DNA of 64,000 nt from contig NZ_SSXE01000015.1 of NCBI RefSeq assembly GCF_021699195.1, positions 1 to 64,000 on the forward strand, in the 5' to 3' direction. This DNA comes from Nonomuraea sp. MG754425 (GTDB lineage Bacteria > Actinomycetota > Actinomycetes > Streptosporangiales > Streptosporangiaceae). The position numbers and the translations under genes are program-made. The notes under the pieces are model-generated. The model was not told the DNA's origin. It saw only the letters and a program-made list of their open reading frames with translations, and ran no database searches. Below, in pieces: positions 1 through 14,383 of the stretch. How positions within the stretch are numbered: position 1 is the first letter of the stretch; every line of letters begins with the position of its first letter.

Positions 1-177
1 GCCGGGATGGGGCGAAGGTTTGTTGTCGTCCTTCGCCGTCATCGGCCTGCCCTGCGCGGGCGACGTATCCGGGCCTTGCTCGACCGCGTCGAACATTTCG
101 GTCTCTGTGGGCTTCTTCGGCTGCTGTCCGTTACCCGAAGCCGCCTTTGTCCTGGCGGTGCCACCCTGGGCGCTCAT
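1..177 (-). CDS. DUF3566-type protein, N-terminal part (cut by window edge)
   Basis: An ATG lies three bases after the gyrA stop and opens a frame that runs off the left edge of the window. The 59 visible residues are hydrophilic, rich in Gln, Lys, Pro and Asp, and show no membrane segment. Actinobacteria usually carry, directly after gyrA, a protein with a disordered N-terminus followed by a two-helix membrane DUF3566 domain. The position and composition fit that protein, but the diagnostic C-terminal domain is outside the window. Co-transcription with gyrB-gyrA is likely given the 3-bp gap. Confidence 0.7.
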   Translation of the reverse strand, partial: MSAQGGTARTKAASGNGQQPKKPTETEMFDAVEQGPDTSPAQGRPMTAKDDNKPSPHPG

Positions 178-180
178 GAG

Positions 181-2679
<2,499 letters not shown>

Positions 2680-2699
2680 AGGTAAGGTCCTTTTATTGG

Positions 2700-4995
<2,296 letters not shown>

Positions 4996-5721
4996 TCATC
5001 CATAGGTGTCGCGGGGCCCCCGGCTTCCGGTCACCCGCAATCCCCCTGAGAGACGCGGCGCGTTCTGCGGGCCCCTGACCTTGACCTTTGTCACGGTGCC
5101 GTCGCCGAGCTCCTCGTTCAGCCGGCGTACGAGGGTGCGGGCGAGCAGCCGGACCTGGGTCGCCCACGCCGTCGAGTCGGCCGCGATGAGCACCTCGCCG
5201 TCGTCGAACGACTCGGGTTTGGTGTGCGCGGCCAGGTCGGGGCCCACGATCTCGACCCAGCGGCCGAACACCCCGCCCACCTTCGCCGAACGCTCCCAGC
5301 CGCGATCGGACAGCAGGTCGGCGATCGCGCGTCCGAAAAGCTGAGGGTCGCCGCCCGGCCGGTGCCCCCCCGCGGCCTTGCGCCTGGGCTCGCGTCGCGG
5401 CAACTGGCCGCGCTTGGCGGCGTCGGCCTTGGCCTGGGCGAGCTTCTCCCTGGCCATGGCCACTCCTCTGGCCGTCGCGTTCTCCCCACCGGCCGCCGCG
5501 GGACCTCCGCCGCCGGTTCTGGGCCCAGCGCCGGCGGCACCGCTCGCGGGCCCGTCCTGTGGACCGGCGCCGCCCGCCCGTGGTTGTCCACCGGCCGCGC
5601 CCGCCTGTGGACGATCGCCCGCCACCGCGCCGGGCCGCGGCTGTGGATGACCGGTCCCGCCACGCTCCCCGGCAGGGGAGCCCGCACCGCGGCGCGCGTC
5701 GTCAGCGGACACGGGCCACAC
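4996..5721 (-). CDS. dciA: DciA-like helicase-associated protein (DUF721)
   Basis: The C-terminal half (about residues 130-241) is a DUF721/DciA domain and ends with GPRDTYG, the tail also seen in the mycobacterial protein encoded between recF and gyrB. DciA is the ancestral bacterial helicase operator and interacts with DnaB, so in actinobacteria lacking DnaC it probably assists helicase loading. The first ~85 residues are low-complexity Gly/Ala/Pro/Arg, followed by a charged segment starting [17 protein letters not shown]. The GTG start overlaps the 3' end of recF by 20 bp; an in-frame GTG nine bases later (5712) is an equally plausible start. Operon with recF is likely. Confidence 0.88.
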   Translation of the reverse strand: MWPVSADDARRGAGSPAGERGGTGHPQPRPGAVAGDRPQAGAAGGQPRAGGAGPQDGPASGAAGAGPRTGGGGPAAAGGENATARGVAMAREKLAQAKADAAKRGQLPRREPRRKAAGGHRPGGDPQLFGRAIADLLSDRGWERSAKVGGVFGRWVEIVGPDLAAHTKPESFDDGEVLIAADSTAWATQVRLLARTLVRRLNEELGDGTVTKVKVRGPQNAPRLSGGLRVTGSRGPRDTYG

Positions 5722-6946
5722 CCCCCTCGGCGACGTCGAACCTGCCTCCCGCCAGCTCTCCCGGCACGTCGTCGGGCACGGCCGCGGTGATCAGCACCTG
5801 CTCGGCCGGCGCCACCATCTCGGCGAGCCGCCGCCTGCGCTGGCTGTCGAGCTCGGCGAACACGTCGTCGAGGATCAGCACCGGATCGCTCCCGTCGGCC
5901 CGCAGCAGGTCGTACGCGGCCAGCCGCAGCGCCAGCGCGAACGACCACGACTCCCCATGGCTGGCGTAACCGCGGGCCGGCAGATCGCCCAGCCCGAGAA
6001 CCAGGTCGTCGCGGTGCGGCCCGACGAGTGTCACGCCCCGGTCGAGCTCCGACTGGCGGACCTCCAGTAGCCGTTCCCGCAGCCGTTCTTCAAGGGTTTT
6101 CCCCAAGTCTGTGGATAACGTCTGTGTATCGAAAGATCCCCGCTCACCGGGGACTTCGCCCTCCTGCTCACCGTCGCCGCCATCCCCACCTGTGGACAAC
6201 GTGCTGCGGTAGGCCAGCGTCGCGGGAGCGCTCGACGGGGCGAGCGCCGCATAGGAGCCGGCCACCAGCGGGCGCAGCGCCTCGATGAGCTCCAGCCGCC
6301 CGCGCAACAGCTCCGCGCCGTGCCGGGCGAGGTGGGCGTCCCACACCTCCAGAGTGCTCAGCACGTCGCCGGCGCCGGCCGCGGTGAACCCGGTGTCACT
6401 TTCCTGCCGGCGCGCGCTCCTGCTGCCTCTGCGGGCCTGCGCGGCGGTGCGCAGCAGGGCTCCACGCTGCTTCAGCACCCGGTCGTAGTCGGCGCGCACC
6501 CCGGCGAACCTCGGGGTCCTGGCCACCAGCAGGTCGTCGAGGAAGCGGCGACGCTCGGACGGATCGCCCTTGGACAGCGCCAGGTCCTCGGGGGCGAACA
6601 GCACCGTGCGCAGCAGGCCGAGGGTGTCGCGGGCCCTGGACATGGCGGAGCGGTTGAGCCGGGCCCGGTTGGCGCGGCCCGGGTTGATCTCCAGCTCGAT
6701 CAGCGCCCGCCGGTCCTGCCGTTGGATGGCGCAGCGCACGATCGCCCGGCTCGCCCCCTGGCGCACGAGCGGCGCGTCGCCGGCCACCCGATGGCTGGAG
6801 TGCGTCGCGACGTAGCCGAGGGCCTCGACCAGGTTGGTCTTGCCCTGGCCGTTGGGCCCCACGAAGGCCGTGACGCCCGGCTCCAGGCCGAGCTCCACGG
6901 ACGGGTAGGACCGGAAGTCGGTCAGCGAGAGGTGGGCGACATGCAC
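5702..6946 (-). CDS. recF: DNA replication and repair protein RecF
   Basis: SMC-like ATPase that loads RecA at gaps through RecFOR. Walker A is GPNGQGKT at residues 30-37, and the C-terminal Walker B reads [11 protein letters not shown], with the D-loop following. At 414 residues it is longer than E. coli RecF (357). The extra length is an insertion of roughly 50 Gly/Glu/Ser-rich residues in the middle (around residues 225-275), encoded where the DNA also contains several TGTGGACAA-like words. It sits between gnd and dciA, and its end overlaps dciA. Confidence 0.96.
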   Translation of the reverse strand: MHVAHLSLTDFRSYPSVELGLEPGVTAFVGPNGQGKTNLVEALGYVATHSSHRVAGDAPLVRQGASRAIVRCAIQRQDRRALIELEINPGRANRARLNRSAMSRARDTLGLLRTVLFAPEDLALSKGDPSERRRFLDDLLVARTPRFAGVRADYDRVLKQRGALLRTAAQARRGSRSARRQESDTGFTAAGAGDVLSTLEVWDAHLARHGAELLRGRLELIEALRPLVAGSYAALAPSSAPATLAYRSTLSTGGDGGDGEQEGEVPGERGSFDTQTLSTDLGKTLEERLRERLLEVRQSELDRGVTLVGPHRDDLVLGLGDLPARGYASHGESWSFALALRLAAYDLLRADGSDPVLILDDVFAELDSQRRRRLAEMVAPAEQVLITAAVPDDVPGELAGGRFDVAEGGVARVR

Positions 6947-7026
6947 CCCACGAGGTTAATGCGCCTCACGCGCCACCGGGGTCACCGGCATGCGTTCTGT
7001 GGAAAACCCTGGTGTTGTGGACGACC

Positions 7027-7971
7027 CTAGCGCTCGGCCTCGCGGGGCGGCGTGACGTCCGCGCCGGGGGAGTCGGCGCCCTTGCCGGTGCTGCCCTCCG
7101 CCGAGGTGGTCGCGTGCCCGCCGAACTGGTTGCGCAGCGCCGCCACGACCTTCATCGCGGGGGAGTCGTCCTGCCGCGAGGCGAACCTGGCGTACAGGGC
7201 GGCGGTGATCACCGGCAGCGGCACCGCGTGGTCGACGGCCGCCTGCACGGTCCACCGGCCCTCGCCGGAGTCCTGGGCGTAACCGCGGAGCTGCTCGAGA
7301 TGCTCGTCGTCGTCGAGCGCCCGTACCAGCAGGTCGAGCAGCCAGGAGCGGATCACGGTGCCGGTGCGCCAACTGCTGAAGGAGCCCTTGACGTCCTTGA
7401 CGACGTCGGACGCCTCGAGCAGCTCCCAGCCCTCGGCGAACGCCTGCATCATGCCGTACTCGATGCCGTTGTGGACCATCTTCGCGAAGTGCCCGGCGCC
7501 GACGTCGCCCGCGTGCACGAAGCCGTCCTCGCCCTCGGGCTTGAGCGTCTCGAAGATCGGCATGAGCCGCCCGACCTCGGCCTCGCCGCCGCCGCACATG
7601 AGCGCGTAGCCGTTCTGCAGGCCCCAGACGCCGCCGCTGACGCCGCAGTCGACGAAGCCGATGCCCTTCTGGGCCAGCTCGGCGGCGTGCTTCTGGTCGT
7701 CCACGTAGTGGGAGTTGCCGCCGTCGATGACGATGTCGCCCTCGTCGAGCAGCTCGCCCAGGTCGTCGACGGTGGTCTGAGTGGGCTTGCCCGCGGGGAC
7801 CATGACCCAGACGGCACGCGGCGCCTGCAGACGCTCGACCAGCTCCTTGAGGCTGGTGACGTCGCTGATCGCCGGATCGCGGTCGTAGCCGACGACCTCG
7901 TGACCGCCACGGCGAAGCCGTTCGGCCATGTTGCCGCCCATTTTGCCGAGCCCGACCATGCCGATCTGCAT
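7027..7971 (-). CDS. gnd: 6-phosphogluconate dehydrogenase, decarboxylating (short form)
   Basis: Oxidative pentose-phosphate enzyme that converts 6-phosphogluconate to ribulose-5-phosphate and CO2. The N-terminal dinucleotide-binding motif is GMVGLGKMGGNMA. The substrate motifs IDGGNSHYVDD and DCGVSGGVWGLQNG and the catalytic Lys-Asn pair in GAGHFAKMVHNGIEYGMMQ are all present. At 314 residues it is the short, GndA-type enzyme, not the ~470-residue form. The last ~30 residues are a Ser/Gly/Asp-rich tail. A gnd gene between dnaN and recF is a known feature of streptomycete-like origins. Confidence 0.95.
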   Translation of the reverse strand: MQIGMVGLGKMGGNMAERLRRGGHEVVGYDRDPAISDVTSLKELVERLQAPRAVWVMVPAGKPTQTTVDDLGELLDEGDIVIDGGNSHYVDDQKHAAELAQKGIGFVDCGVSGGVWGLQNGYALMCGGGEAEVGRLMPIFETLKPEGEDGFVHAGDVGAGHFAKMVHNGIEYGMMQAFAEGWELLEASDVVKDVKGSFSSWRTGTVIRSWLLDLLVRALDDDEHLEQLRGYAQDSGEGRWTVQAAVDHAVPLPVITAALYARFASRQDDSPAMKVVAALRNQFGGHATTSAEGSTGKGADSPGADVTPPREAER

Positions 7972-8016
7972 GATGTGTACCCCCTTGTCAGACTTCCATC
8001 ATCTCCGATGACAGGG

Positions 8017-9156
8017 TCAGCCTGACAGTCGGATGGGCATGATCAGGTAGCGATAGTCGGTGACGGTTCCGTCCTCCACCGGCTTGCCACCGGTGAGGAT
8101 AGCGGGCTTCGTGGACGTGGTCATCTGCAGCCTGGCCGTGTCCGAGTCGATGGCCCCCAGTCCTTCCAGGAGGAACTGGTGGTTGAAGGCGATGTTCATC
8201 TCCTCGCCCTCGTAGTCGACCGGCAGCGCCTCGACGGCCTGCGCCTCGTCGCCGCTGCCGGCCTCCAGCACGACCTCACCGCTCCTGAACGCCAGCCGTA
8301 CCGGCGTGTTGCGCTCGGCGACCAGGGCCACACGCTTGACCGCCTCGACGAACGAGCTGGTGGACAGGTCGGCGCGGGCGGAGAACTCGGTGGGCAGCAG
8401 CGAGCGGTACTTCGGAAACTCGGGATCGAGCAGGCGGGTCGTCGTCCGTCGTCCGGCGCTGGAGAAGCCGATCATACCCTCGCCGGTGCCGCCCGCGGAG
8501 CTGAGCGCGATCTCCACCTCGGCGCCCGTCGTGCCGAGCGCCTTGGCGGTGTCGGCGAGGGTCTTGCCCGGGATCATCGCGATGGCGGCGAAGTCGGGCT
8601 GGCCCGGCTGCCACTTCAGCTCGCGCACGGCCAGCCGGTAGCGGTCGGTGGCGGCGAGGGTGACCGTGTCGCCCTCGATCTCCATCCGCACGCCCGTGAG
8701 CATCGGCAGCGTCTCGTCGCGGCCCGCGGCGACGGCCACCTGGCCGACTGCGGCGGCGAACACGTCGCTGCCGACCCGGCCCGCGGCCGGCGGCATCGCC
8801 GGGAGGGTCGGGTAGTCCTCCACAGGCATGGTCAGGAGGGTGAATCGCGCGCTGCCGCACGTGACGACGGCCTTGGCGCCGTCCACCACGAAGTCCACAG
8901 GCTGTGCGGGAAGCGCGCGCGTGATCTCGGCGAGCAGCTTGCCCGAGACCAGGACGACCCCGGGCTCGCCGGTGTGCAGTTCGAGCGTCACCTCGGCGGA
9001 GACCTCGTAGTCGAAGCCGGACAGTTTGAGCCGCTGCTCCTCCGTGACCTCCAGGCGCATGCCGGCGAGCACGGGCACCGACGGACGCGCAGGGAGGCTG
9101 CGTGCCGTCCATGCCACCGCCTCAGCGAGGACGTCTCGCTCGATTCGGAACATCAC
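8017..9156 (-). CDS. dnaN: DNA polymerase III beta clamp (primary copy)
   Basis: Sliding clamp that tethers polymerase III and other partners to DNA. Three clamp domains span the 379 residues. The TDRYRLA motif and the C-terminal MPIRL motif, which together line the partner-binding pocket, are conserved. The start could be GTG (9156), nine bases after an AGGAGG ribosome-binding site, or the adjacent ATG (9153). It lies next to oriC, as expected for the housekeeping clamp. A divergent second copy lies at 62303-63400. Confidence 0.97.
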   Translation of the reverse strand: MMFRIERDVLAEAVAWTARSLPARPSVPVLAGMRLEVTEEQRLKLSGFDYEVSAEVTLELHTGEPGVVLVSGKLLAEITRALPAQPVDFVVDGAKAVVTCGSARFTLLTMPVEDYPTLPAMPPAAGRVGSDVFAAAVGQVAVAAGRDETLPMLTGVRMEIEGDTVTLAATDRYRLAVRELKWQPGQPDFAAIAMIPGKTLADTAKALGTTGAEVEIALSSAGGTGEGMIGFSSAGRRTTTRLLDPEFPKYRSLLPTEFSARADLSTSSFVEAVKRVALVAERNTPVRLAFRSGEVVLEAGSGDEAQAVEALPVDYEGEEMNIAFNHQFLLEGLGAIDSDTARLQMTTSTKPAILTGGKPVEDGTVTDYRYLIMPIRLSG

Positions 9157-9699
9157 GGTGGTCAGCCTCCTGGGTTCGTCGTTGATTGCAGGATCTCAAG
9201 GATCCACCCTCCCGGACTCGCGCTCCGGGAGAACCCCTCTATGGGTCTTTGAGTTTCTTAGTTAGAGAGATAGGAAGTCATCACACTAGGGGCTGTGGAA
9301 ACTGGGGACAACCGGCGTTCTGGCTGGTCAGACGCCAGATTTTCATCCACTGAGGCTGTGGGTGACGCCTGGGGAGAACTTCCGCGCCTGGGGATGACGA
9401 ATCTTCGCCCACAGGCCGTCCCCAGATCATGGTGCCGTCATCCACCGCTGAGGCGGGGTTATCCACGGGGTTTCCACAGGTTATCCACGGGGTAGAAGGG
9501 GCCGTTCTGGAGCCCCAGATCGGTTGTTCACAGTCCGTCCACACGTTGTCCACTGGTAGTCCCCAGGTTCCCCACAGGATGTCCCCACCTTTGTCCCCAA
9601 CCGATGTGGATGGATTTTTCCCAGCATTGTCGGGCGAACGGCGAGTGAATTTTTGTGTTTCCGCTGGTCCACAGTGTTTTCCACAGGCTGTGTACGAAC
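9157..9699. other. oriC: Chromosomal replication origin oriC
   Basis: The dnaN-dnaA spacer is rich in DnaA-box-like nonamers related to TTGTCCACA. Clear or near matches are TTATCCACG at 9459 and 9481, TTTCCACAG at 9471, TTGTTCACA at 9524, CCGTCCACA at 9535, TTGTCCACT at 9546, TTCCCCACA at 9568, TTGTCCCCA at 9591, TGGTCCACA at 9665 and TTTTCCACA at 9677. Reverse-orientation copies include TGTGGAAAC at 9294, TGGGGACAA at 9303 and TGTGGATGG at 9605. A relatively AT-rich patch lies around 9240-9285, next to dnaN, and could be the unwinding element. Box number and location match streptomycete-type origins. Confidence 0.92.
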
Positions 9700-11283
9700 T
9701 CAGGACCCGCGCTGTGTCTGCTTGATCCGCATTGTCAGCTCGTTGACCTGGTTGTACATCGACCTGCGCTCGGCGATGAGCGAGCGGATCTTGCGCTCCG
9801 CGTGCATGACGGTGGTGTGGTCGCGACCGCCGAACTGCTGGCCGATCTTCGGCAGCGACAGCTCGGTCAGCTCGCGGGCGAGGTACATGGCGATCTGCCG
9901 GGCGTTGACGAGCGCCCGGCTGCGTGAGGTGCCGCACAGGTCGTCGATGCTGATGCCGAAGTACTGGGCGGTCTCGCTCATGATGGCCGCGATGGTGATC
10001 TCGGTGTCGGACTCCGAGGTGATCAGGTCCTTCAGCACCACCTCGGCGAGTTGCAGGTCCACACCCTGCCGGTTGAGGCTGGCGAACGCGGTGACCCTGA
10101 TCAGCGCGCCCTCGAGCTCGCGGATGTTGGTGGAGATACGGCTGGCGATGTACTCGAGCACCTCGGGCGGCGCGGCCAGGCCCTCCTGGATGGCCTTCTT
10201 CCTGAGGATGGCGATGCGGGTCTCCAGCTCGGGCGGCTGGACGTCGGTGATCAGGCCCCACTCGAACCGGTTGCGCAGCCGGTCCTCCAGCGTGATGAGC
10301 TGCTTGGGCGCCCGGTCGCTGGAGATGACGATCTGCTTGTTGGCGTTGTGCAGGGTGTTGAAGGTGTGGAAGAACTCCTCCTGCGTCTGCTCCTTGCCCT
10401 CCAGGAACTGGATGTCGTCCACGAGCAGGATGTCGATCGCCCGGTAGCGTCCGCGGAAGCCGTCGGCCTTGTGGTCGCGGATGCTGTTGATGAAGTCGTT
10501 GGTGAACTCCTCCGAGCTCACGTATCTGACCCGCGCCCCGTCGTACAGGCTTTGGGCGTAATGCCCGATGGCGTGCAGCAGGTGGGTCTTTCCCAGCCCA
10601 GAGTCGCCGTAGATGAAAAGAGGGTTGTACGCCTTCGCGGGGGATTCGGCCACCGCCACGGCCGCCGCGTGCGCGAACCGGTTGCTGGCACCGATGACGA
10701 ATGTCTCAAATGTGTACTTCTGGTTGAGCCTGGCCGGTTCGCTGGGTTTATTGCTCTTCGCCTCCCACCGATTCGGCGCCTGCTCCGGCGACTTCTCCAC
10801 AGGCGGTGTGTACGGCTGCGCCTGTTCAAAAGAGAAGCCCTGCTGTGGATACTCGGTGGATATCTGAGGCTGCTCCGGCTGTGGAGAGTAGAACTGCGGG
10901 GGCTCGGAAGCCGGGTTGTGCTGCGGCTGGGCGGGCTGTGCATATCGGAGCTGACTCTCCACACCCTGGGGATAACTTTGAGTCACAGGCTGTTGATGAG
11001 AGTCGATGACCGGCTGCTCGGGCGCCGTCGTGTCGAGCATCACGGCCACCCGCATGGTCTGGCCGAGCTCCTGCGACAGCGCGTGCGTGACGAGCGGGCG
11101 CAGTTTCGGGCCCTCGATGAGGTCCTTGAGGAAGTCGTTGGGGACGCCGAGCACGATCGTGTCGTTGGCCCGGGCGATCGGGCGCACCATCGACAGCCAC
11201 GTACGCTGCTGGATCGGCACGCTCTCGTTGAGGAAGTTGCTCAGGGCCCTCGCCCATACCACGCCGAGGTCGACACTGTTCAT
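9700..11283 (-). CDS. dnaA: Chromosomal replication initiator DnaA
   Basis: AAA+ initiator that binds DnaA boxes and opens oriC. The real start is the ATG at [18 protein letters not shown], giving 527 residues; an upstream in-frame extension is only DnaA-box-rich leader. Domain I spans about residues 1-85. Domain II is a long Pro/Gln/Ser-rich linker (about 85-190), as in other actinomycetes. Domain III has Walker A (GDSGLGKTH) and Walker B (LLVDDIQFL). Domain IV has the DNA-binding signature [15 protein letters not shown]. DnaA-box words upstream suggest autoregulation. Confidence 0.98.
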   Translation of the reverse strand: MNSVDLGVVWARALSNFLNESVPIQQRTWLSMVRPIARANDTIVLGVPNDFLKDLIEGPKLRPLVTHALSQELGQTMRVAVMLDTTAPEQPVIDSHQQPVTQSYPQGVESQLRYAQPAQPQHNPASEPPQFYSPQPEQPQISTEYPQQGFSFEQAQPYTPPVEKSPEQAPNRWEAKSNKPSEPARLNQKYTFETFVIGASNRFAHAAAVAVAESPAKAYNPLFIYGDSGLGKTHLLHAIGHYAQSLYDGARVRYVSSEEFTNDFINSIRDHKADGFRGRYRAIDILLVDDIQFLEGKEQTQEEFFHTFNTLHNANKQIVISSDRAPKQLITLEDRLRNRFEWGLITDVQPPELETRIAILRKKAIQEGLAAPPEVLEYIASRISTNIRELEGALIRVTAFASLNRQGVDLQLAEVVLKDLITSESDTEITIAAIMSETAQYFGISIDDLCGTSRSRALVNARQIAMYLARELTELSLPKIGQQFGGRDHTTVMHAERKIRSLIAERRSMYNQVNELTMRIKQTQRGS

Positions 11284-11728
11284 GGTGCGCTTCCCCCTCC
11301 TTCCTCTCGCGGCCCCCCGCGATCGTTTGTCCACATGGCGAGGCCGGCCGCGTTGCTCGCCGGCCCCTTCGTCCACACGCGGGAGCCGGGCTCGCCGCCC
11401 CGCTCTCCACAGACGATCCACAGGCTGTCCACAGCCTCTGAGCGGGCCGAAAGGCCCGACAGTAGCTTTGTGCACAGCCGTGTTCAAGACGTTGTCCACA
11501 GCCTAGTGGCACCAGAGTGCACATCTTGTGGACGTGGGGCGGGCGGTGGAAAAGTGGCCTGTGGATTGGTGGACAACCGGTCCGGTTTGACCTGAGCGGT
11601 ACTTGGCCCGTAACGTACGACGGTCGGCTTGTCACGCGGCGGCTATTTCGCGTGCCCTCGTAAACTGGCAGGCCATCCATGTGTTTTTAGGCGCCTTCGT
11701 GGCGCATCACCAAGCCTGGAGCCCACCC
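11284..11728. promoter_or_regulatory. dnaA-rpmH divergent spacer with a DnaA-box cluster
   Basis: This 445-bp region separates divergent dnaA and rpmH. It has two perfect TTGTCCACA boxes (11327-11335 and 11492-11500). Near matches are TCGTCCACA at 11369, CTCTCCACA at 11403, CGATCCACA at 11414, CTGTCCACA at 11425 and TTGTGCACA at 11468; reverse copies are TGTGGACGT at 11527, TGTGGATTG at 11560 and GGTGGACAA at 11568. The cluster probably serves DnaA autoregulation and may extend origin function. A TAAACT hexamer at 11661 could be an rpmH -10 box, though I see no convincing -35 for it. Confidence 0.75.
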
Positions 11729-11866
11729 GTGAGCAAGCGTACTTTCCAGCCGAACAACCGTCGCCGCGCGAAGACCCACGGCTTCCGGCTGCGTATGCGC
11801 ACCCGGGCCGGTCGTGCCATCCTCGCCGCTCGCCGCCGCAAGGGCCGCGAGAAGCTGTCGGCCTGA
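11729..11866 (+). CDS. rpmH: 50S ribosomal protein L34
   Basis: A 45-residue, Arg/Lys-rich protein beginning [19 protein letters not shown], the canonical bL34 sequence. It starts at GTG (11729); the frame upstream is open but lacks similarity to anything. Position beside dnaA and upstream of rnpA is universal in bacteria. Confidence 0.97.
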   Translation: MSKRTFQPNNRRRAKTHGFRLRMRTRAGRAILAARRRKGREKLSA

Positions 11867-11925
11867 TCGTCTCGAGCGAGTGCAGCCCGTCGGCGGATCA
11901 CGCCGGCGGGCGTTAGACGTATACA

Positions 11926-12288
11926 GTGCTATCCCGTCAATCCCGCATGCGACGCGGGGAAGAGTTCGAGGCGGCGGTCAGGCGCGGCAAGCGCGCGGGT
12001 CGCCCGACTCTTGTGGTGCATTTCACCATCTCCGGCGAAGAACCACCTCTGGTGGGATTCGTGGTGAGCAAGGCCGTCGGCGGCGCCGTGACCCGGAACA
12101 AGGTCAAGCGGCGGCTCCGACACCTGATGCGGGACCGTCTTGACCGGCTGCCGCGAGGTAGCCTGCTTGTGGTACGCGCCAACCCACCGGCCGCGTCCGC
12201 GCGATTCGAGCAACTGGCCGCCGAACTCGACGTCGCGCTGGATCGTTTGCTCAGGCGGCGCGAGTCCTCGACGGGTGGACAGAGATGA
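11926..12288 (+). CDS. rnpA: Ribonuclease P protein component
   Basis: Protein subunit that helps the RNase P ribozyme mature tRNA 5' ends. The 120 residues contain the RNR signature region ([17 protein letters not shown]) and the substrate-contacting start [18 protein letters not shown]. The GTG start gives the usual N-terminus. It is followed by yidD with a 4-bp ATGA overlap, which suggests translational coupling. Confidence 0.96.
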   Translation: MLSRQSRMRRGEEFEAAVRRGKRAGRPTLVVHFTISGEEPPLVGFVVSKAVGGAVTRNKVKRRLRHLMRDRLDRLPRGSLLVVRANPPAASARFEQLAAELDVALDRLLRRRESSTGGQR

Positions 12289-12566
12289 CGGAGCAACCGC
12301 AGGGGGAGGTGCCGGGCCTGGTCGCCCGGGCCCTCATCGTCCCCATTCGGTTCTACCGGGCGTTCATCAGCCCGATGCTCGGTCCACGCTGCCGGTTCTA
12401 CCCGTCATGCAGTGCATACGGGCTCGAAGCGATTGCCGTGCACGGGGCATTGCGCGGCATATGGCTGACTGTCCGGCGCATCGGGCGGTGCCACCCATTC
12501 CATCCCGGAGGTATAGACCCGGTGCCCCCACGCCCGGTCCGGTCCCACGAAACGCAAGGGAGATAG
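12285..12566 (+). CDS. yidD: Membrane protein insertion efficiency factor YidD
   Basis: Small membrane-associated protein (93 residues) that aids YidC-dependent insertion. It shows the family core [20 protein letters not shown] followed by SAYGLEAI and [15 protein letters not shown], including the three conserved cysteines. It overlaps rnpA and lies 4 bp before yidC, the standard gene order. Confidence 0.95.
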   Translation: MTEQPQGEVPGLVARALIVPIRFYRAFISPMLGPRCRFYPSCSAYGLEAIAVHGALRGIWLTVRRIGRCHPFHPGGIDPVPPRPVRSHETQGR

Positions 12567-12570
12567 CTCG

Positions 12571-13521
12571 GTGGAGCTGTCCTGGCTGAGCTGGCTCTAT
12601 GAAGCCGTAGCCCATGTCATCATCTGGATCCATACTGGATACAGCACGGTTCTCGACCCGGACAGCGGGCTGACCTGGGCGTTGACGATCATCACGCTCA
12701 CCGTGTTCATGCGGATCCTGATCTTCCCGCTCTTCCTCAAGCAGATGCGCTCGTCGCGGAAGATGCAGGAGTTGGCCCCCAAGGTCCAAGAGCTGCGCAA
12801 GCGTTATAAGAACGACAAGCAGCGCATGAACCAAGAGGTCATGGCGCTCTACCAGGGCGCGGGCGCCAACCCGCTCGGCGGCTGCCTCCCCGTGGTCGCC
12901 CAGTTCCCCATCTTCATCTCCATGTTCACCGTGCTGCAGAACATGGCGAACGGTCATCCCAAGTACGGCATGACGCAGGAGTTGGTCGACAGCGCCCGGT
13001 CCGCGCACATCTTCGGCGCGCCGCTGCCCGCCAACTTCTGGATGTCCTCCGAGGACATCGCGGGCTTCGACGCGGGTGTCGTCCAGACCAAGGTGGTCCT
13101 CGCGATCTTCGTCGCGATCAGCTCGCTGACCACGTTCCTCACCGTCCGGCAGAGCGTCACCCGCTCGATGGCCCAGATGCCGGACAACCCCATGGCGCAG
13201 CAGCAGAAGATCCTCATGTACATCTCTCCGCTGTTCGCCTTCTTCAGCCTGAACTTCCCCCTCGGCCTGATCCTGTACTGGGTCACCACCAACGTGTGGA
13301 CGCTCGGCCAGCAGCACTGGTTCTACAGCCGGCACCCGATGCCGCAGTACGACGCCAAGGGCAACCCGATCCCGGTGGAGACCAAGCCCGGTCTCATGGC
13401 CAAGCTGCGCAAGACCACTCCGGAAGAACAGGCTCCTCCGCCCCCTCCGGAGCCTAAGATCGTTAGGCAGCAGCCGAGCAGGCAGTCCCGCAGCAAGCGC
13501 ACCGGCAGCAAGAAGTCCTGA
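12571..13521 (+). CDS. yidC: Membrane protein insertase YidC
   Basis: Oxa1/Alb3-family insertase for inner-membrane proteins. The 316 residues have about five hydrophobic segments, a positively charged cytoplasmic loop (KQMRSSRKMQELAPKVQEL) after the first conserved helix, and the GGCLPVVAQFPIF motif. The C-terminal tail is Lys/Arg/Gln/Pro-rich and probably contacts ribosomes. No lipoprotein cysteine is seen at the N-terminus, unlike many Firmicute homologues. The start is GTG. Gene context (rnpA-yidD-yidC-jag) is diagnostic. Confidence 0.96.
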   Translation: MELSWLSWLYEAVAHVIIWIHTGYSTVLDPDSGLTWALTIITLTVFMRILIFPLFLKQMRSSRKMQELAPKVQELRKRYKNDKQRMNQEVMALYQGAGANPLGGCLPVVAQFPIFISMFTVLQNMANGHPKYGMTQELVDSARSAHIFGAPLPANFWMSSEDIAGFDAGVVQTKVVLAIFVAISSLTTFLTVRQSVTRSMAQMPDNPMAQQQKILMYISPLFAFFSLNFPLGLILYWVTTNVWTLGQQHWFYSRHPMPQYDAKGNPIPVETKPGLMAKLRKTTPEEQAPPPPPEPKIVRQQPSRQSRSKRTGSKKS

Positions 13522-13541
13522 ACATGAAGGAGAGGCCGGCC

Positions 13542-14030
13542 ATGACCGAGGCCGAGCAGGAGAAGGCTCCTGACATCAGCGCTCTGGAACAAGAGGGCGA
13601 GATCGCTGCCGACTACGTCGAGGGCCTTCTCGACATCGCCGACATCGACGGCGACATCGACATGGACGTCGAGGGTGATCGTGCCATGGTCTCCGTCGTC
13701 GGGCTGAAGGGCACGGAACTGGTGGGGTCCGGGGGAGAGGTCCTGGAGGCGCTGCAGGAGCTGACCCGGCTGGCCGTGCACCGCCAGACCGGGGAACGTT
13801 CGAGGCTGATGCTCGACGTGGCCGGCTACCGCGAGCGCCGGAGGGCGGAGCTGACCAAGCTCGGCACCGAGATCGCGAGCCAGGTCAAGGATCACGGCGA
13901 GTCGAAGGCGCTGCAGCCGATGACCCCGTTCGAGCGCAAGATCGTGCACGACGCGGTCGCCGCCGCCGGGCTCCGTAGTGAGTCCGAGGGGGAGGAGCCG
14001 CAGCGGTACGTGGTGGTCCTGCCCGCCTGA
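13542..14030 (+). CDS. jag: Jag/KhpB-type RNA-binding protein (KH-R3H)
   Basis: The protein has an acidic N-terminus, a KH domain (about residues 35-100, including GSGGEVLEALQELTRLAVHR) and an R3H domain (SRLMLDVAGYRERRRAEL, then MTPFERKIVHDAVA). KhpB proteins bind RNA and influence cell elongation and division in other bacteria. I chose the ATG at 13542 because an AAGGAGAGG site lies at a proper distance; an earlier in-frame ATG at 13524 overlaps that site. The long Jag-N domain of Firmicutes is absent, as in other actinobacteria. Confidence 0.93.
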   Translation: MTEAEQEKAPDISALEQEGEIAADYVEGLLDIADIDGDIDMDVEGDRAMVSVVGLKGTELVGSGGEVLEALQELTRLAVHRQTGERSRLMLDVAGYRERRRAELTKLGTEIASQVKDHGESKALQPMTPFERKIVHDAVAAAGLRSESEGEEPQRYVVVLPA

Positions 14031-14054
14031 GGCGCGTACCGCCGCCATCGGATC

Positions 14055-14095
14055 CGGCCGTCTGCCCGCTGTCGCGCGTGGCAGGCGGCCGTTTC
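14055..14095 (+). terminator. Rho-independent-like terminator after jag
   Basis: A 12-bp stem (CGGCCGTCTGCC with GGCAGGCGGCCG, one G-U pair) closes a 13-nt loop and is followed by TTTCG. It lies 25 bp after the jag stop and probably ends the rpmH-jag transcript. Confidence 0.7.
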
Positions 14096-14383
14096 GCATC
14101 CCGCGCCTTTCCGCACTGTGCGGCTTTCCTCCCGGTACGCCCCCGCCGACCCGGCGCGGGCGGGCGGACGGCGCGCTCACAGGCCACCTTCACCATGGCC
14201 CGCTAGTCTTCCTTTGTGATCTCACCCGTAGCCTTGGGGGAGACAGAGCAAGATTGAGAACGCGGAGCCGGGCTCCCGGAACGGAGCCGCTTCCAGCGGC
14301 GGCGCATCAGCCCGCCTGCCACCCGGCAACACGACCCCACAGCCGAGCGAGGGACGTCAGGTCCCAGAAAGGTCCACCGACCA
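14096..14383. other. Leader region of rsmG
   Basis: Together with the terminator just upstream this makes a 353-bp gap. No credible gene lies here. GC-rich inverted words around 14260-14300 may fold into RNA structure in the rsmG leader. The rsmG-parA promoter must lie here if the preceding terminator works, but I could not recognise reliable -35/-10 boxes. Confidence 0.4.

Noticed and set aside
9700..11499. Longer DnaA start
   Set aside because: The frame stays open upstream of 11283, but the extension translates DnaA-box-rich leader; MNSVDLG is the typical family start.
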